Source: Cepaea nemoralis (lineage: Eukaryota; Mollusca; Gastropoda; Stylommatophora; Helicidae). From it: a stretch of 64,000 nt of DNA. This document shows, in pieces, positions 37,325 through 49,200 of the stretch. A program made the position numbers and the translations under genes. The notes under the pieces were generated by a model. The model saw only the letters and a list, made by a program, of their open reading frames with translations. It did no database searches and was not told the origin of the DNA. The DNA lies in contig JACEFZ010027947.1 in the NCBI GenBank assembly GCA_014155875.1, positions 186,001-250,000 on the forward strand. The letters run 5' to 3'. Numbering within the stretch: position 1 is the stretch's first letter; each line of letters starts with the position of its first letter.

Positions 37325-38440
37325 GCAATTTGTAATCCCGCATACAGAGTTCGAAACACATCTGTGGGCGATTTGGAAGCAGACTGCCTTGCGTTGATTT
37401 CCATACACTGGTATTAGTGCCGGTTGTTCAGAAAGAATGGTAAACTACTGAACGTAAACTTGCCCAGGAATAAAAAACAGCCAAAAATGGCTGGATTTGG
37501 CTGTAAAATGCTGGTACGTCCTGTAAAGGAGATACTTTCCTTTATTCGTTGTTTTTTTTTTTTTAAATATATATTATAGAAGAGTCTCCGTGGTGAAGTG
37601 GTTAAGCCGCCTGCCTTGTGATCCAAAGGTTGTGGGTTCGATTCCGGTCTACGTCGTTCAGTTCAGCTGATGTAATTGTAGTGTACCAAAGTAACAGAAC
37701 AGATTTGCGGTCGCAATTTGTAATCCCGCATACAGAGTTCGAAACACATCTGTGGGCTATTTGGAAGCAGACTGCCTTGCGTTGATTTCCATACACTGGT
37801 ATTAGTGCCGGTTGTTCAGAAAGAATGGTAAACTACTGAACGTAAACTTGCCCAGGAATAAAAAACAGCCAAAAATGGCTGGATTTGGCTGTAAAATGCT
37901 GGTACGTCCTGTAAAGGAGATACTTTCCTTTATTCGTTGTTTTTTTTTTTTTTAAATATATATTATAGAAGAGTCTCCGTGGTGAAGTGGTTAAGCCGCC
38001 TGCCTTGTGATCCAAAGGTTGTGGGTTCGATTCCGGTCTACGTCGTTCAGTTCAGCTGATGTAATTGTAGTGTACCAAAGTAACAGAACAGATTTGCGGT
38101 CGCAATTTGTAATCCCGCATACAGAGTTCGAAACACATCTGTGGGCGATTTGGAAGCAGACTGCCTTGCGTTGATTTCCATACACTGGTATTAGTGCCGG
38201 TTGTTCAGAAAGAATGGTAAACTACTGAACGTAAACTTGCCCAGGAATAAAAAACAGCCAAAAATGGCTGGATTTGGCTGTAAAATGCTGGTACGTCCTG
38301 TAAAGGAGATACTTTCCTTTATTCGTTGTTTTTTTTTAAAAATATATATTATAGAAGAGTCTCCGTGGTGAAGTGGTTAAGCCGCCTGCCTTGTGATCCA
38401 AAGGTTGTGGGTTCGATTCCGGTCTACGTCGTTCAGTTCA
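37325..38440. repeat. 389 bp composite tandem repeat, ~2.9 copies
   Basis: Markers such as GTATTAGTGCCGGTTGTTCA recur at 37411, 37799 and 38188 (periods 388 and 389), and the copies are nearly identical. Each unit holds a minus-strand family-1 repeat, a T-run with AAATATATATTATAGAA, and a plus-strand tRNA-like SINE head. The units differ mainly in T-run length and in one GGGCTAT/GGGCGAT change. Repeated 60-70 codon minus-strand frames are by-products. Confidence 0.95.
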
Positions 38441-38578
38441 CGGGTGAAATTTTCTTGAATACTCCTTGTGGTCGTCGCTGGAGCTACGGAGTTCGTGCGA
38501 TGCTTTCGGCAGGACGCCCTGTAGAAAGAGACCGAGCCAATGAGGTCGGTACTATCGCCTTTTACACTTAATTTTTAA
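38356..38578 (+). repeat. tRNA-derived SINE with full body
   Basis: The head has an A-box-like TGGTGAAGTGGTTAAGCC and a perfect B box GGTTCGATTCC (38411-38421). The head also occurs in the two preceding tandem units (37,578 and 37,967), but only this copy continues into a body, CTTGTGGTCGTCGCTGGAGC ... GATGCTTTCGGCAGG. A related body lies at 54,480-54,620. The 5' and 3' ends do not form an acceptor stem, so it is not a tRNA gene. Confidence 0.8.
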
Positions 38579-38635
38579 AAAAATTAAAAATAAAAAGTGA
38601 TAGATTAACTGCTGCCTCCCCTCTGGGTTTAAAAC

Positions 38636-39005
38636 GAGTTAGTTAGAGTGGTTCCAACTTCACGGCAAAGGGTCGCCCCATACTGCTCCGTTGCTATGCC
38701 AGTGAAAATTACACAACATGCTCCTCACTGTCCCGTGTGAAAAGTGAAACAGATAGGAATCTCAACAAACCAACAGACCCCACAGGTATACAATGCATAA
38801 TACCGCTGCTCGAATGCCAACACAAAAATCCGCCACGAAAAATACAGTTCATCGTCGATGGAAGCGGTAGTCACTAGAAAACCAGCAGCCACACAATTTT
38901 GCATGAAACAAACCTTGTTAGTTCAGCTGAGTTCAGCAACATGCTGCCATGTTTCCAAACATGCAGTTCACGATACAAACAACCGCGGACAGGATGTAGA
39001 GCTAC
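38636..39005 (+). repeat. Family-2 dispersed repeat copy
   Basis: This starts at GGTTCCAACTTCACGGCAA and continues with GTGAAAAGTGAAACAGATAG. Homologous copies are at 52,918-53,541 and 59,113-59,602. No coding capacity or terminal repeats are evident, so its class is unknown. Confidence 0.75.
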
Positions 39006-39316
39006 ATAGTGATAAAAGCAATGGTGTGAAAGTCTGAAATCCAGCTTTGGTTAGGCTGAACTCAAGGAGTATCCATGCCTATAAAGACTAACTCAGACGG
39101 GAATGAGTAGATGCTCTGGAAGATTCTCTAAGCATAGAGCGGGAAAACCAGGCGGACTTTATAAAGCTGCTACTGGAATAATGAGCATGGATACTCTTCA
39201 ATGGTTTTTGATGAAGGGGACTGAGCATGTTTGGGGATGCCCCTAGTGCAGTGATGTTGATTCTTAAATTCAGCACATAAATAAACACGCATGTATTGCT
39301 TGACGCTCATATAATT
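39006..39316. other. Spacer, nothing recognised
   Basis: No gene, tandem repeat or family match is seen. Short frames lack domains. Confidence 0.4.
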
Positions 39317-39950
39317 AGAAGACAGAGACTAGAGGACACACCAGAACAGTGGTTCCCAAATCACGGCCCGCGGGCCACTTGTGGCCCGCCAGTTGTCAGA
39401 AAGTGGCACGCTAGGCCTCGTTATTTAATATATTTTAATAATTTCACAAATGCTTCCCGTCAGCGTGCGATAATTTACCCTGCTCGTGGTTGTTATGCTC
39501 AGATATTATCGACTGCGCCTGTTCAGTTCGCAACGAAACGTTATGAAGATACTGACTGCCTTTAGAGTTTTAGAATTTTGTTGATAAAATTAAGGAAGGT
39601 AAGAATGATATTGCACGACTTTTATAATTTTATAACGTTATGGCCCGCTTAACTACCGAAAATTGTTGATACGACCCTCTGCTTGAAAAGCTTGGGAACT
39701 ACTGCACTAGAACATTGAAAGCTGTAGTTACCGACCGGGATTAATTAAAACCTATCACTTTCAAATGCCGACAATGCCTCGCTGCATGAACCGGTTACTT
39801 CAACGTGTGTCTAGATGGTCATGCTCCGAAGTACACTTACTCTTACTGTGAGGCTCTGTCGTCATTTGGAGGTGACAGGTTCGAATCCAGGTCGGCAAAT
39901 ATAGCTTTCAATGTTTATATTGTGTCCTCTAGTTTCTGTCTTTTCCCTTT
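39317..39950. mobile_element. Inverted-repeat (MITE-like) element interrupted by a hAT MITE
   Basis: Its left end reads AAGACAGAGACTAGAGGACACA and its right end is the inverted match TGTGTCCTCTAGTTTCTGTCTT. A second paired stretch (CATTGAAAGCT... and ...AGCTTTCAATG) brings the inverted repeat to about 50 bp once the nested insertion is removed. It holds no transposase. A B-box-like GGTTCGAATCC lies at ~39,880. The flanking target duplication is not clear. Confidence 0.7.
39347..39704. mobile_element. hAT-type MITE, 358 bp, with 8 bp target duplication
   Basis: It begins CAGTGGTTCCCAAA and ends TTGGGAACTACTG, imperfect terminal inverted repeats of the hAT (Charlie-like) pattern. The flanks are CACCAGAA (39339-39346) and CACTAGAA (39705-39712), an 8 bp target duplication with one change, as hAT elements make. 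It is internally non-coding, so any movement would have needed a transposase from elsewhere. Confidence 0.88.
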
Positions 39951-40149
39951 ATTTTAGCGCCAAACAGTGTATGCTTGTACATTTATGAACTAACGTGATG
40001 ACTTCCCCAGTTGATATCTCTTAAATTCAGCATTCTTATCGGTATCTTTACCCTTTCCTTTCCAAGAACACGTGGAGCTAGCTACTTTTGGGCGTTTAAT
40101 TGTGTAACTGACGTGGTTTGGCGTACCTGGCAACACGGTGTAGCAGTAA

Positions 40150-40175
40150 GAAATGTACACAACATGGCGACAGTC
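40150..40175 (+). promoter_or_regulatory. Start-codon region of DCAF13 with YY1-like word
   Basis: The chosen ATG at 40164 sits in CACAACATGGCGACAG. An ACATGGCG word overlapping a start codon resembles the YY1 motif often found there in housekeeping and ribosome-biogenesis genes of animals. No TATA box is evident upstream. This is inference from a short word. Confidence 0.3.
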
Positions 40176-40260
40176 AGCAAAAAGAAGAACTTTTCTCTCA
40201 AAGTTTTGTCAAGGAATCCTGACAATTACAAACGAGAGACGAAGCTAGACATTCACAGAG
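40164..40260 (+). CDS. DCAF13 exon 1
   Basis: 97 bases ending in phase 1 at ...CACAGAG|GTCTGT. It encodes the N-terminal Sof1 signature LSRNPDNYKRETKLD after a Lys-rich start slightly longer than in vertebrates. The frame is open upstream, but 40164 is the ATG closest to the conserved start. Confidence 0.93.
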
Positions 40261-43200
40261 GTCTGTTTTGTTTGTTTCTATTTTTATTATTTGTCGTAGT
40301 TAACATAGTATAGATACGCACTGAATAATGAATTAAACTGACAACTCAGATACCGTCCTGGGTCCACGCGTAACTCAACCACAATCAATCAAACCAAACT
40401 CAACAGAACCGTTGTTTAAACTTGTTTGTTGTGCTGTAATCGGTAGCCTGCTGCACTGTAGCTTGACTTCAGTCAAAATAAAACACAATATTATTATTAT
40501 GTTTCTTCTACTAGTAGTACTAGGGAGCTCAAGGAAAGACGACTTAGATGAACGCTTCTCCCAAAGTCTTTACCTTCCCCCCCCCCCCCCCCCCCCCCCC
40601 CCCGCATATCCTTTACAGGACTTAGCTGTCAACACCAGCATCTTTCAGCTGTATGTTGATCTCTTGGCAAGATTACGCTCAGTAGTTTGCCATTACTTTC
40701 TGAGCGGCCGGCTCAGTATCCCGCAAGTCACGAGCGGGGGTCGAACCACCTCAGTTCTCGCTCCGCTACGAGACTCTGCGTGATAAACGGGATTACAGAG
40801 AGAAAGTGTTGTAACCCCACAGCCAGAGATACCGGCAAGTCTTTACCAGCAAACAAAAAAAATAAATAAATAAAAGAAACAATACAATATTATATTAATT
40901 ATTATTATAATTATTATTATGTGTGTGTGTTTTTTTTTTCCCTTTTCGTCTAGTTTCCTTATCAAAGGAAATTAAGGAATGCATGTTTTACAAATGTGTG
41001 TTTTTATTGACACTTACAACTTACATTTGACTTCGACTCCATTATTAACTCTGTAAAAGCCAATTCCCCCCCCCCCCCCCCACACACACACACACACACA
41101 AACACACACTCACACACCCTTCGTAAATTCAGTAAGTACTGAGTATCTAACAGACTACTAAAAATAACTGAATCAGATGTCGTGGGTATATCATTAGATT
41201 GTATAAGTAGCAGGTTTGATCATGATTTTAAAATTATTTCCTACTAATGAGACCACCACAGATAGATTGGTCTTGAAAAACCAAATCTTATGGAAGCTCA
41301 ACAATGCCTGTATGTCAATTCTAAGTGAAGATATTCACATTTGAGTGTCGGGATATTGAACCAAAAAGATATCCATGATTCCCGTAACTTCAGAGCTCTC
41401 CTGTGTGTCCCAGTAGTATCTCCGCTGCCAGTCCGTACGAGATGGTCTCAAACGGGTCATAGGCAGATATGAAAACTGACTTCACAAATATGTTCTGCAT
41501 GTTAAATGATAAAAAAATAGTAAAAGTATACAACTAAATTATTAATAATCTTTAAACTTGTATTCTCTTTAACTTTAGTAGTTAAAATTGCATGTTTTGA
41601 GTATTAAGTCTGATCAATTTTCATTATTTGCGCCAGTCGCCATCTTGGCTTTCCATTCACAAAGTTGAAACATCTCCGCAGAAATACTTTTTAAGTTTTT
41701 AAATACCACAAATAGAAGATGATTGGTGATGAAACTCCATATATAAGTAAAAATTGCTCCAGAATTCGAAAATCCATCTCAAAATATAAAAAAAAGTTTA
41801 CAAATACAGCTCTAGAATATAAAATTACTTACTGTGTATCAAATAATTACATTTATTTAAAATTCATGATAATTTCAACTGTAAATGGTGTGGAGTCGGT
41901 GTTGCAGCTGATGTAATTGTAGTGTAGCAAAGTAACAGAACAGAACTGAGAACCTACAGCACAACACCAGCAAAGAAGTTGAAGTAAAATTGTCATAAAC
42001 TTGCATCTTTCCTTTCGTCACATGTAGACTATTTGATTTCACAATCATTTCTTTCTTAAATAAGAAAATTCTCGCTTTAATGTTGAACTTAAATGTTACA
42101 GAAAAATTTCTTAGAATATCGTGAACCAGGACGAAGGAAAATACTGAACATTGAAGATGAGTTTGTTGCACTGGCGGGGATCTATCCATCCATTTATCCA
42201 TCCATCTATCTGTCTATCCATCTATCTGTCTGTCTATCTATCCGTCTATCTATCTGTCTATCCATCTATCTATCGCAACAGGCATCTGTCTGTCTGTCCG
42301 CCCGCCCGCCCATCGATCTGTCTGTCTGTATATCTATCTTTCTGTCTATCTATCTGTCCGTTCACATCTGTTTACGTGCTCCTCTAGTTTGATCCGCGGG
42401 AGTGAAGAACAACTGTTCCTAACTTCTGGTTTAATCAGAGAGTGAGATCCCTTGCAGCAAGATGGCTGAACATGTATTCGTCTGTTTCTAAAGCTCGTGC
42501 CATTTTCTTTCGTGCTGGAGGAATAATTGTTGATTTTAAACTAAATAACTGTCAGTTGGCTCGGCGGGAATGATAAGAACATCTGTAGAAAATTTCATCT
42601 CAATCAGATGGACCGTTCGCGAACGCATAAAGGACACACAAACAAAGACACAAACAAACATTGTCTTTGATATATATAGATTGTAGTCAACCCCAGCATT
42701 TTTTTGGCTGCTTGTGATTTCCTAATAAGTTTATATTCAGTAGTTTTCCATTGCTTTTTGAACAGCCGTCACTCACACCATTGTATAAAAACTACGCAAG
42801 GCGGTCTACTTTCAAATCACCCACATCTGTGCTTTGCAGTGTATGGGATTAGGAAATGCGCACGTCTTGTTGAAGTGATGCTTTATAAATGAATGTAATG
42901 AATGAACCATATTGTCAACAACTTAACTGACAGGCCTCATCGGGTACTTCTCACACACTCGTACAAGACAACTTGCAAGTCGTGTGGGAGGCAAAATGCA
43001 TGGTCCATTTTATTGCCGTTGGCTCGCTTACAAGCGGTAAACAGTCGCTAATGCAATACACAATATACAGCCACAGAATTATCTAACACAAACTGCTAAC
43101 CCTATGCTAACTCTATCTACGAGTGAACACAAAAACCCCTAACGTTATTCTAAACGATGTGAACGCCCCAAGTCCAGTCTCCCGTCTGCCGAACATCCCT

Positions 43201-46200
43201 CCCGTGGTTACACACCACGCGGGGGTCACCTTCTCTTTCGTGCGTGTTACCTCACATCGCACGCTGCTGGCAAAACGTGGCCTGTTGAGTGTCTACTCAA
43301 CTGTGCTCTGGCTTCATGAGGTGTGGTGGTATCGTGATTAGAGTGCTAACTCTCTGCACACCGCCTGCGTGTATTCTGAGGGAGTGGCTAACCTTCCACG
43401 ATTCCCTCATCTCCCCTGCTCTTGCCTCGGGCACCGTATCTCCTCCTGGTCCCTCCAGGATTGACCGCTCTCCCTGGCGGAGGGGACGCGGTTGAGTCTT
43501 TGACACACACCCGCCCCCCTTGTGTTGCGTCATCAACTTTCCCTTATTGGTTGTGACGCAAGGAGGTTTCTACACAAAAAATTAGTGTCTCTAATTTTTG
43601 TCAAAGACTCTAGATAACCTGGCTCTGGGCTTTCCAATAGACTATTTAACAACTATTGTCACAATGTAGTAAAGCCTCACTTGGCTACTGGCAATCGCCA
43701 CAAACTTGCCTGGTTGGCGTGAGCCCCTTCTCACATGCTATATTATATTTATCAGAGGTATGTCTGAACCGGACCGTTGTCTTATAAGACCTGCCCTCAC
43801 ATAGTAAATTAACTTACTACCCATACAAAGTTGACTTTATTAGGGTCAACACATGAATTGCTTCATGTCCCCCATATAATATTTAACAACCAATCTACCA
43901 GAGTGTGTGCGACAGGCTTTACCTTCTTCGCTTCCGCGCGTAAGACTTCATTTCACTGTTAATTTAGTTCTTCGTTGTCTATTATGTCCCCTGGCCCCAA
44001 AGTTATCTGCCTTTGATCTGCAATAGTGTATGCAATTTATATGTTTGTTTTTCTGGTTGTTTGCGTGTTTGGATGTAATAAATCTACTAATCTAACTTCT
44101 ACCCTATATTTCTAACTTATGTGTGTATGTATGTTAGTTTTTTGAGTGCCATAATTTTGTTCAATGTGGCCACAACCAGGTGTATAACACTAATTCGTGA
44201 CTACATTCCATTGTTATGAGACCCAAAATACTGTATTCTAAGTTCCAAACTATATCACAGACAACACATTCACACCAACACAATTTCCCTAGCGAAAACC
44301 AACATTAGCGCAAACCAATATTAAAAGTCGTTGCAGACAGCAGAAGAATTTGCTGACTGCTTGCATTCTCTCCCGTCTATCTTTCATTCATTCTCACTTT
44401 CACACTTCTGTCATACTCCTTTCACCCTTACCTCTGTCACACATCTATTATCCTTCCACACTAATTCTTCTGATCATTTAAAAACTGTTCAGTGACACTG
44501 TACACAGTTGGCTCAGTTTGAGATGATTGAGCCTCATGACTGTGCGCTAGTCATTGCACGAGTCATATATGTACATTATATTTACATGGGCGAGACAGGG
44601 TTGATGGCTTGTCCCTTTGATCTCATCATCTCGTATGTTACACTAACCTAAGGTATCATATTTTATATTATCATAAACTATTCTCCTTTTATACCTAAGT
44701 ATTTAATGTGTTACCTAAGTTCTATTATGTTAATTATATTATCTGTTTATCCTACTCGTTATGTTTATCTAAACTAAGGGATGTAATGTAACTATTTAAA
44801 TGTAATTAGTGTGATATGAGTTATGTACCTTAATTACCTGGATGATGTGAACATAAATTATGTACTTTTCTAATACTATACTATTTATTGTTGTTAGATT
44901 GGAAATGAATCATATAATTAATGTTCTTAATCTAAATTATGTAGATGATGTATGTAAACTGATAATACTAATTACTGGTAATGTTTGATCGATGGTATGG
45001 TTTTCCTTAATATGGAATAAACTAACCTAAACTGAAGCTAAATGAAATGTAACACTCTAAATGGTACTATTTCTATTAAAATTTTACTTTAGCTTGTAAT
45101 TACCTATTTTTTTACGTCTAACCTAATATTTTAATTTAATTCTAAGTTAAGTAAATGGGTTAATTACTGTACTAATTATCCTATTAAAATAAATGAGACC
45201 TATTATATTACCTAATTCTACCTCTAATTTATAACTATTTTTAAAAAAAATTATTATTTTACATATCACATTAAGTTTATATACATGGTATTCAGTTTCC
45301 ACAGGTTAGTAGTTGCCTTCATGTTTGAATATCGGTATAGGCACAATATAACTACATAATTTGCCTGGGTATCTGAAATACATTTTACGGTCATAATAAT
45401 GTTCATCGGTAGTGCACGTGTAGAGATTCGTTGGTGTCGTAGTTTTAGTCTTTATGTGTCTGAAATTAAGCACTGTTCTGACACTGTTTTCTACATTTCA
45501 CACAAATGATACACCGGCCTGGAGCTTAGTTGGAAATGAGCTGTCCTGATTCACACGGTAGTATCTAAGTTCTGTAGCACAGTTCTTAAGTTAATGTCTA
45601 CGGACACATGATAGTTCGTTGTACTTGGTACACTCTTAAGCACACCATGGGTGTATATGTAACCTATTTTACATAGCATATTGTACTGTATTCATGTACT
45701 AACTATCACTCTACATTAATATGTGGGATTTCAGGTATTATTACCTCTTAGATGGTAGAATTAGTGACCACCTGTACATCCGGTCATTTTGATGCATAAC
45801 GCTATGAATGACCGCACTCGGGGAGTTGTCAGTCTGGACATTGCAGCGCACCTCCGTCAGAACTCGCTGGAGCTTTGCTACCGCATAGATGACCCATAGT
45901 GCTGCACCTGTGATATATAATCTCTGGACTAAGCAGGTGTGATCTTACGGCTCACGTAGCAGCTCGGGTGGGAGATGCTCTCACCAAATTGGCCTAGTAC
46001 TGCTGGCATCTGTCCTAAAATAATAAACGAGCCTCGGATTAGGCAAGCGGAGGATTGGAATGTTACAAAAAGAATTTTCAATTTTGGCAATGCAGAAATT
46101 AATAATGCATCTTTCACATTTCATTTTACAAATACTTATAAAACATTGGAATATTGAATTTCTGAGTAATTCACTAATTCCAGAAGGCTTCTGACCTGAT

Positions 46201-49200
46201 TATTTCTGGTAGACATGGTCAGATTCATTCTTTTGGTACTAATTTTCTGGTCAGTCTTTAGTTGATCTTGAAAAATGACATGACCCAGGATGAATTTCTG
46301 TTAGGCCTAATTCGATTTTTCTCGGTTTGACAGTGAGACCGAAGAGTCGCAACCTATTAAAGCCATGTCTGAGCTTCAGTCAGTGTTTTGTCCAGTCATC
46401 AGTCTTCTGATATATTCATGTGTATTCTATAAGTTCACTATATGTATGTACATTGTCGGATTTGCCAGTCTCGCTAGCTAGTGTAGTTGCGTTGTGTATG
46501 TCTGTCGTCTTATTATTAGCTGTGGATGCAATATGTTCGTCTGTCACTATTTCTGTCTCTTGTCTTGAAAAGTAAAGTTTACGCATGTTGACATGGAATA
46601 TCTCTAAGTGTCTGTTTATCGATATTTCATAGTCAACATGTACCATGGTTATGTACCACCTTGAATAGTCGTTGCCATTTCGTTGGTATGGAAGTAGCCT
46701 AAATCTGTCTTGATCAAGTTCAAGATCACTGGTTCTTGCACCGTTGTTTGTGTGTTTGTGGTAGAACTGACCCTTCCTCTATCAAATGGCTTGGGAGCCA
46801 GTATAGAAGGTTGTACTTCAGTTGTAGGATGTCTACCCTTAAACTTTTGTACCAATTGTTGACAGACAATACATGCAAATACATTATGACAACATAATTT
46901 TATCTTCTTGAAAAAACCTGGTCTGGTGTTGTTGTATGCAAGATGACCAGTCACCGGTGTTTTATGTGCATATTTTGGCATAGTTAACCGGTGTTGTTCA
47001 GGTAACACCTGTTCATGGTTACCAGTAGCATGACCTGTAGTTGAAATGCCATTCTTACGTCTAAATAAACAAGATGCATTTTTGGTCACTCTGGCTTTGA
47101 CCTTTAACAATTTTAAGTATGGAGACACATTAAGAGTAGATTTCTGGTGGTGTAAAAGTTTCTGTTTGTTTGTGTCATCTGTGCTGGTTGTAGAAAGCAT
47201 CAGTAGTGTCTCATCTTGTAATATGTTATGATGTTTTGAAGTGTCTGTTTTGGCTGTTGTAATAGTTGCCTTTACTTTTTCCCATGCAACTATTTCATCA
47301 ATCGTACAATGTTTTAGTTGGGGTAAGCACCCCAGAATTAAATCAGTACAAGGGTTGTTCAGTATTGCACAGGTAAAGGTACCAGAGAGAAAAGGAGAAT
47401 CAATATGGGCTTTTGCCAAAGGGTAAATTTCAATGTTACCCGAGAAGGTACGGCATTTGACAGTATCACCTGTGTAATCACCCGGATTAACCAGTTCTTT
47501 CCGAAGACCAATAAGGGTGCTGCCGCTGTCCAGCAAACACTGGCATGGTACATCATTGACCTATTGCATTGTGGAACACAAGATTGCCTCTGGAGGCTAC
47601 TGCTGCGTTTACACTCTCAGATGAGCATAGTACTGTATGTCCACATTCTAGTTTCGCGTCTGTATGGAATTGGTGACATCGTTCACAGCTGTCGAAGCTC
47701 AACATATCGTATGCACCACAAACATTTTCTGCTTGGTTATTAGGTAAGTCACTTTCACTCTCAGACTCATTCTCACTACCACCATCTGAAGAGGTGTCAA
47801 TCAAAATGGCATTACTGGCTTTCATACGCTGCCGGCCAAGGCACTTATTACTATAATGGCCATAACAGGAACAAAAAAAACATTTGATTGCACGCCTGTA
47901 TGCAGATCTTTTACTTTGCTGTTTCTTGATCACATTTTCAAGATGCGCCGGATAATTTGGCGATTTGTCACACATAGCATAGGTGTCATGTAAAAGGTGA
48001 CAATGGATACATTTTTCCATTTTCTTATCTTTCTTATCGTATTTCTGATAGGGTTTCCTATTACTTTGGTAGTTTTTAGTTTGGTCTTTGACGAAGGAAA
48101 CTATTTCAGAGTCATTTGAGGTCTTAAACACATCTCTGTTAGAAGAAAAATATGCTGAGCCTTTTTTCTCGAATTGCTGGATGTTCTCAATGTCTGACTG
48201 CTGCAAAAATTTGGCAAAAGGAGAAGGTATGGTAGATATAACCTTGTCCATAGCAATTAAGTTTTTTAATCTATCAAAGTCTTTTCCTATGTTAGCTGCT
48301 TTCAGCCACCTGTCTAGTACACTCTGTACATTTGAAACATAATCAATAAAGGTTTCACTAGGTTTAGGTTTTAGATTTGAGAACTGAACTTGATACCCAG
48401 GGGCATCAAGTAAAAAGTGCTGCATAATCCTATCATGGATGTATTGATAGCTAGATCTAAGCTCTGTTGGTATAGTTTCTATTACTTTGAGGGGCTCACC
48501 ACTGAGATTTTTTGTATAAATTGGGGCCCACATCTCTAATGGAACTTGGTGGTATTTAAATTGATATTCTACATTCTCTGTCCAGGCTGATATGGAATCA
48601 TCTTTACAGTATGGTTTGATAATATTTTTGTATTTGTTGAACTTATTTTCTTCTTGTTGACTTCTTAATTTAGTGGCAGAGATCTCTGCGTGTGAGTCTA
48701 CTTCCAAGCCTTTCATCTTTAACTGTGTCTCTGATTCTACTTGGATTTGTTTTTCTTTAACTCGTGCCATTTCATCTATCTCTTTTTGCTTTAGTTCTCT
48801 GTCTTGATCTATTTGCTTTTGCTTTAGATCTAATTCCTTTAGCTTAATCTCCTTATCATCTTCTAGCTGTTTTTGTTTTGTTATCTCAGCTCGTTCTGCA
48901 ATGTCCTTCTCTTGCTGTAACTGTTGTTGTTTAATCTCTAATTCTTTTTGCTTATTTATTTCAGCTAGTTCTTTTTGGTGTTCTCTTTCTTGTGCACGTT
49001 CGTCCCTCTCCGCATTCTCTTTTCGTGTTTGTTCTTCTTTTGCTTCTTTAAATTTCTGATCTGCATATTGTTGTAGCTCTTTTCCTGTTAATTCTAGTTC
49101 TTTGCCTGCTTTTATGAAATCTGATAAAGTTGCCATCTTACTTTAGTACTTGGCTAACAGTGATAGGCAATGATGACTTTAATCAGTTATTTATCTTTGA

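Noticed and set aside
37586..37657. tRNA gene (also 37,975, 38,364, 51,630 and 59,665)
   Set aside because: A and B boxes are present, but the 5' and 3' ends do not form an acceptor stem and the sequences continue into SINE bodies.
40412..40783. 123-codon frame with a poly-Pro stretch
   Set aside because: The proline run is the C37 homopolymer, and the rest is intron and a dispersed repeat.
42914..43500. Repeated 72-, 68- and 79-codon frames, identical at 50,673-51,056
   Set aside because: They lie inside the two LTRs, which explains the duplication. There is no conserved domain.
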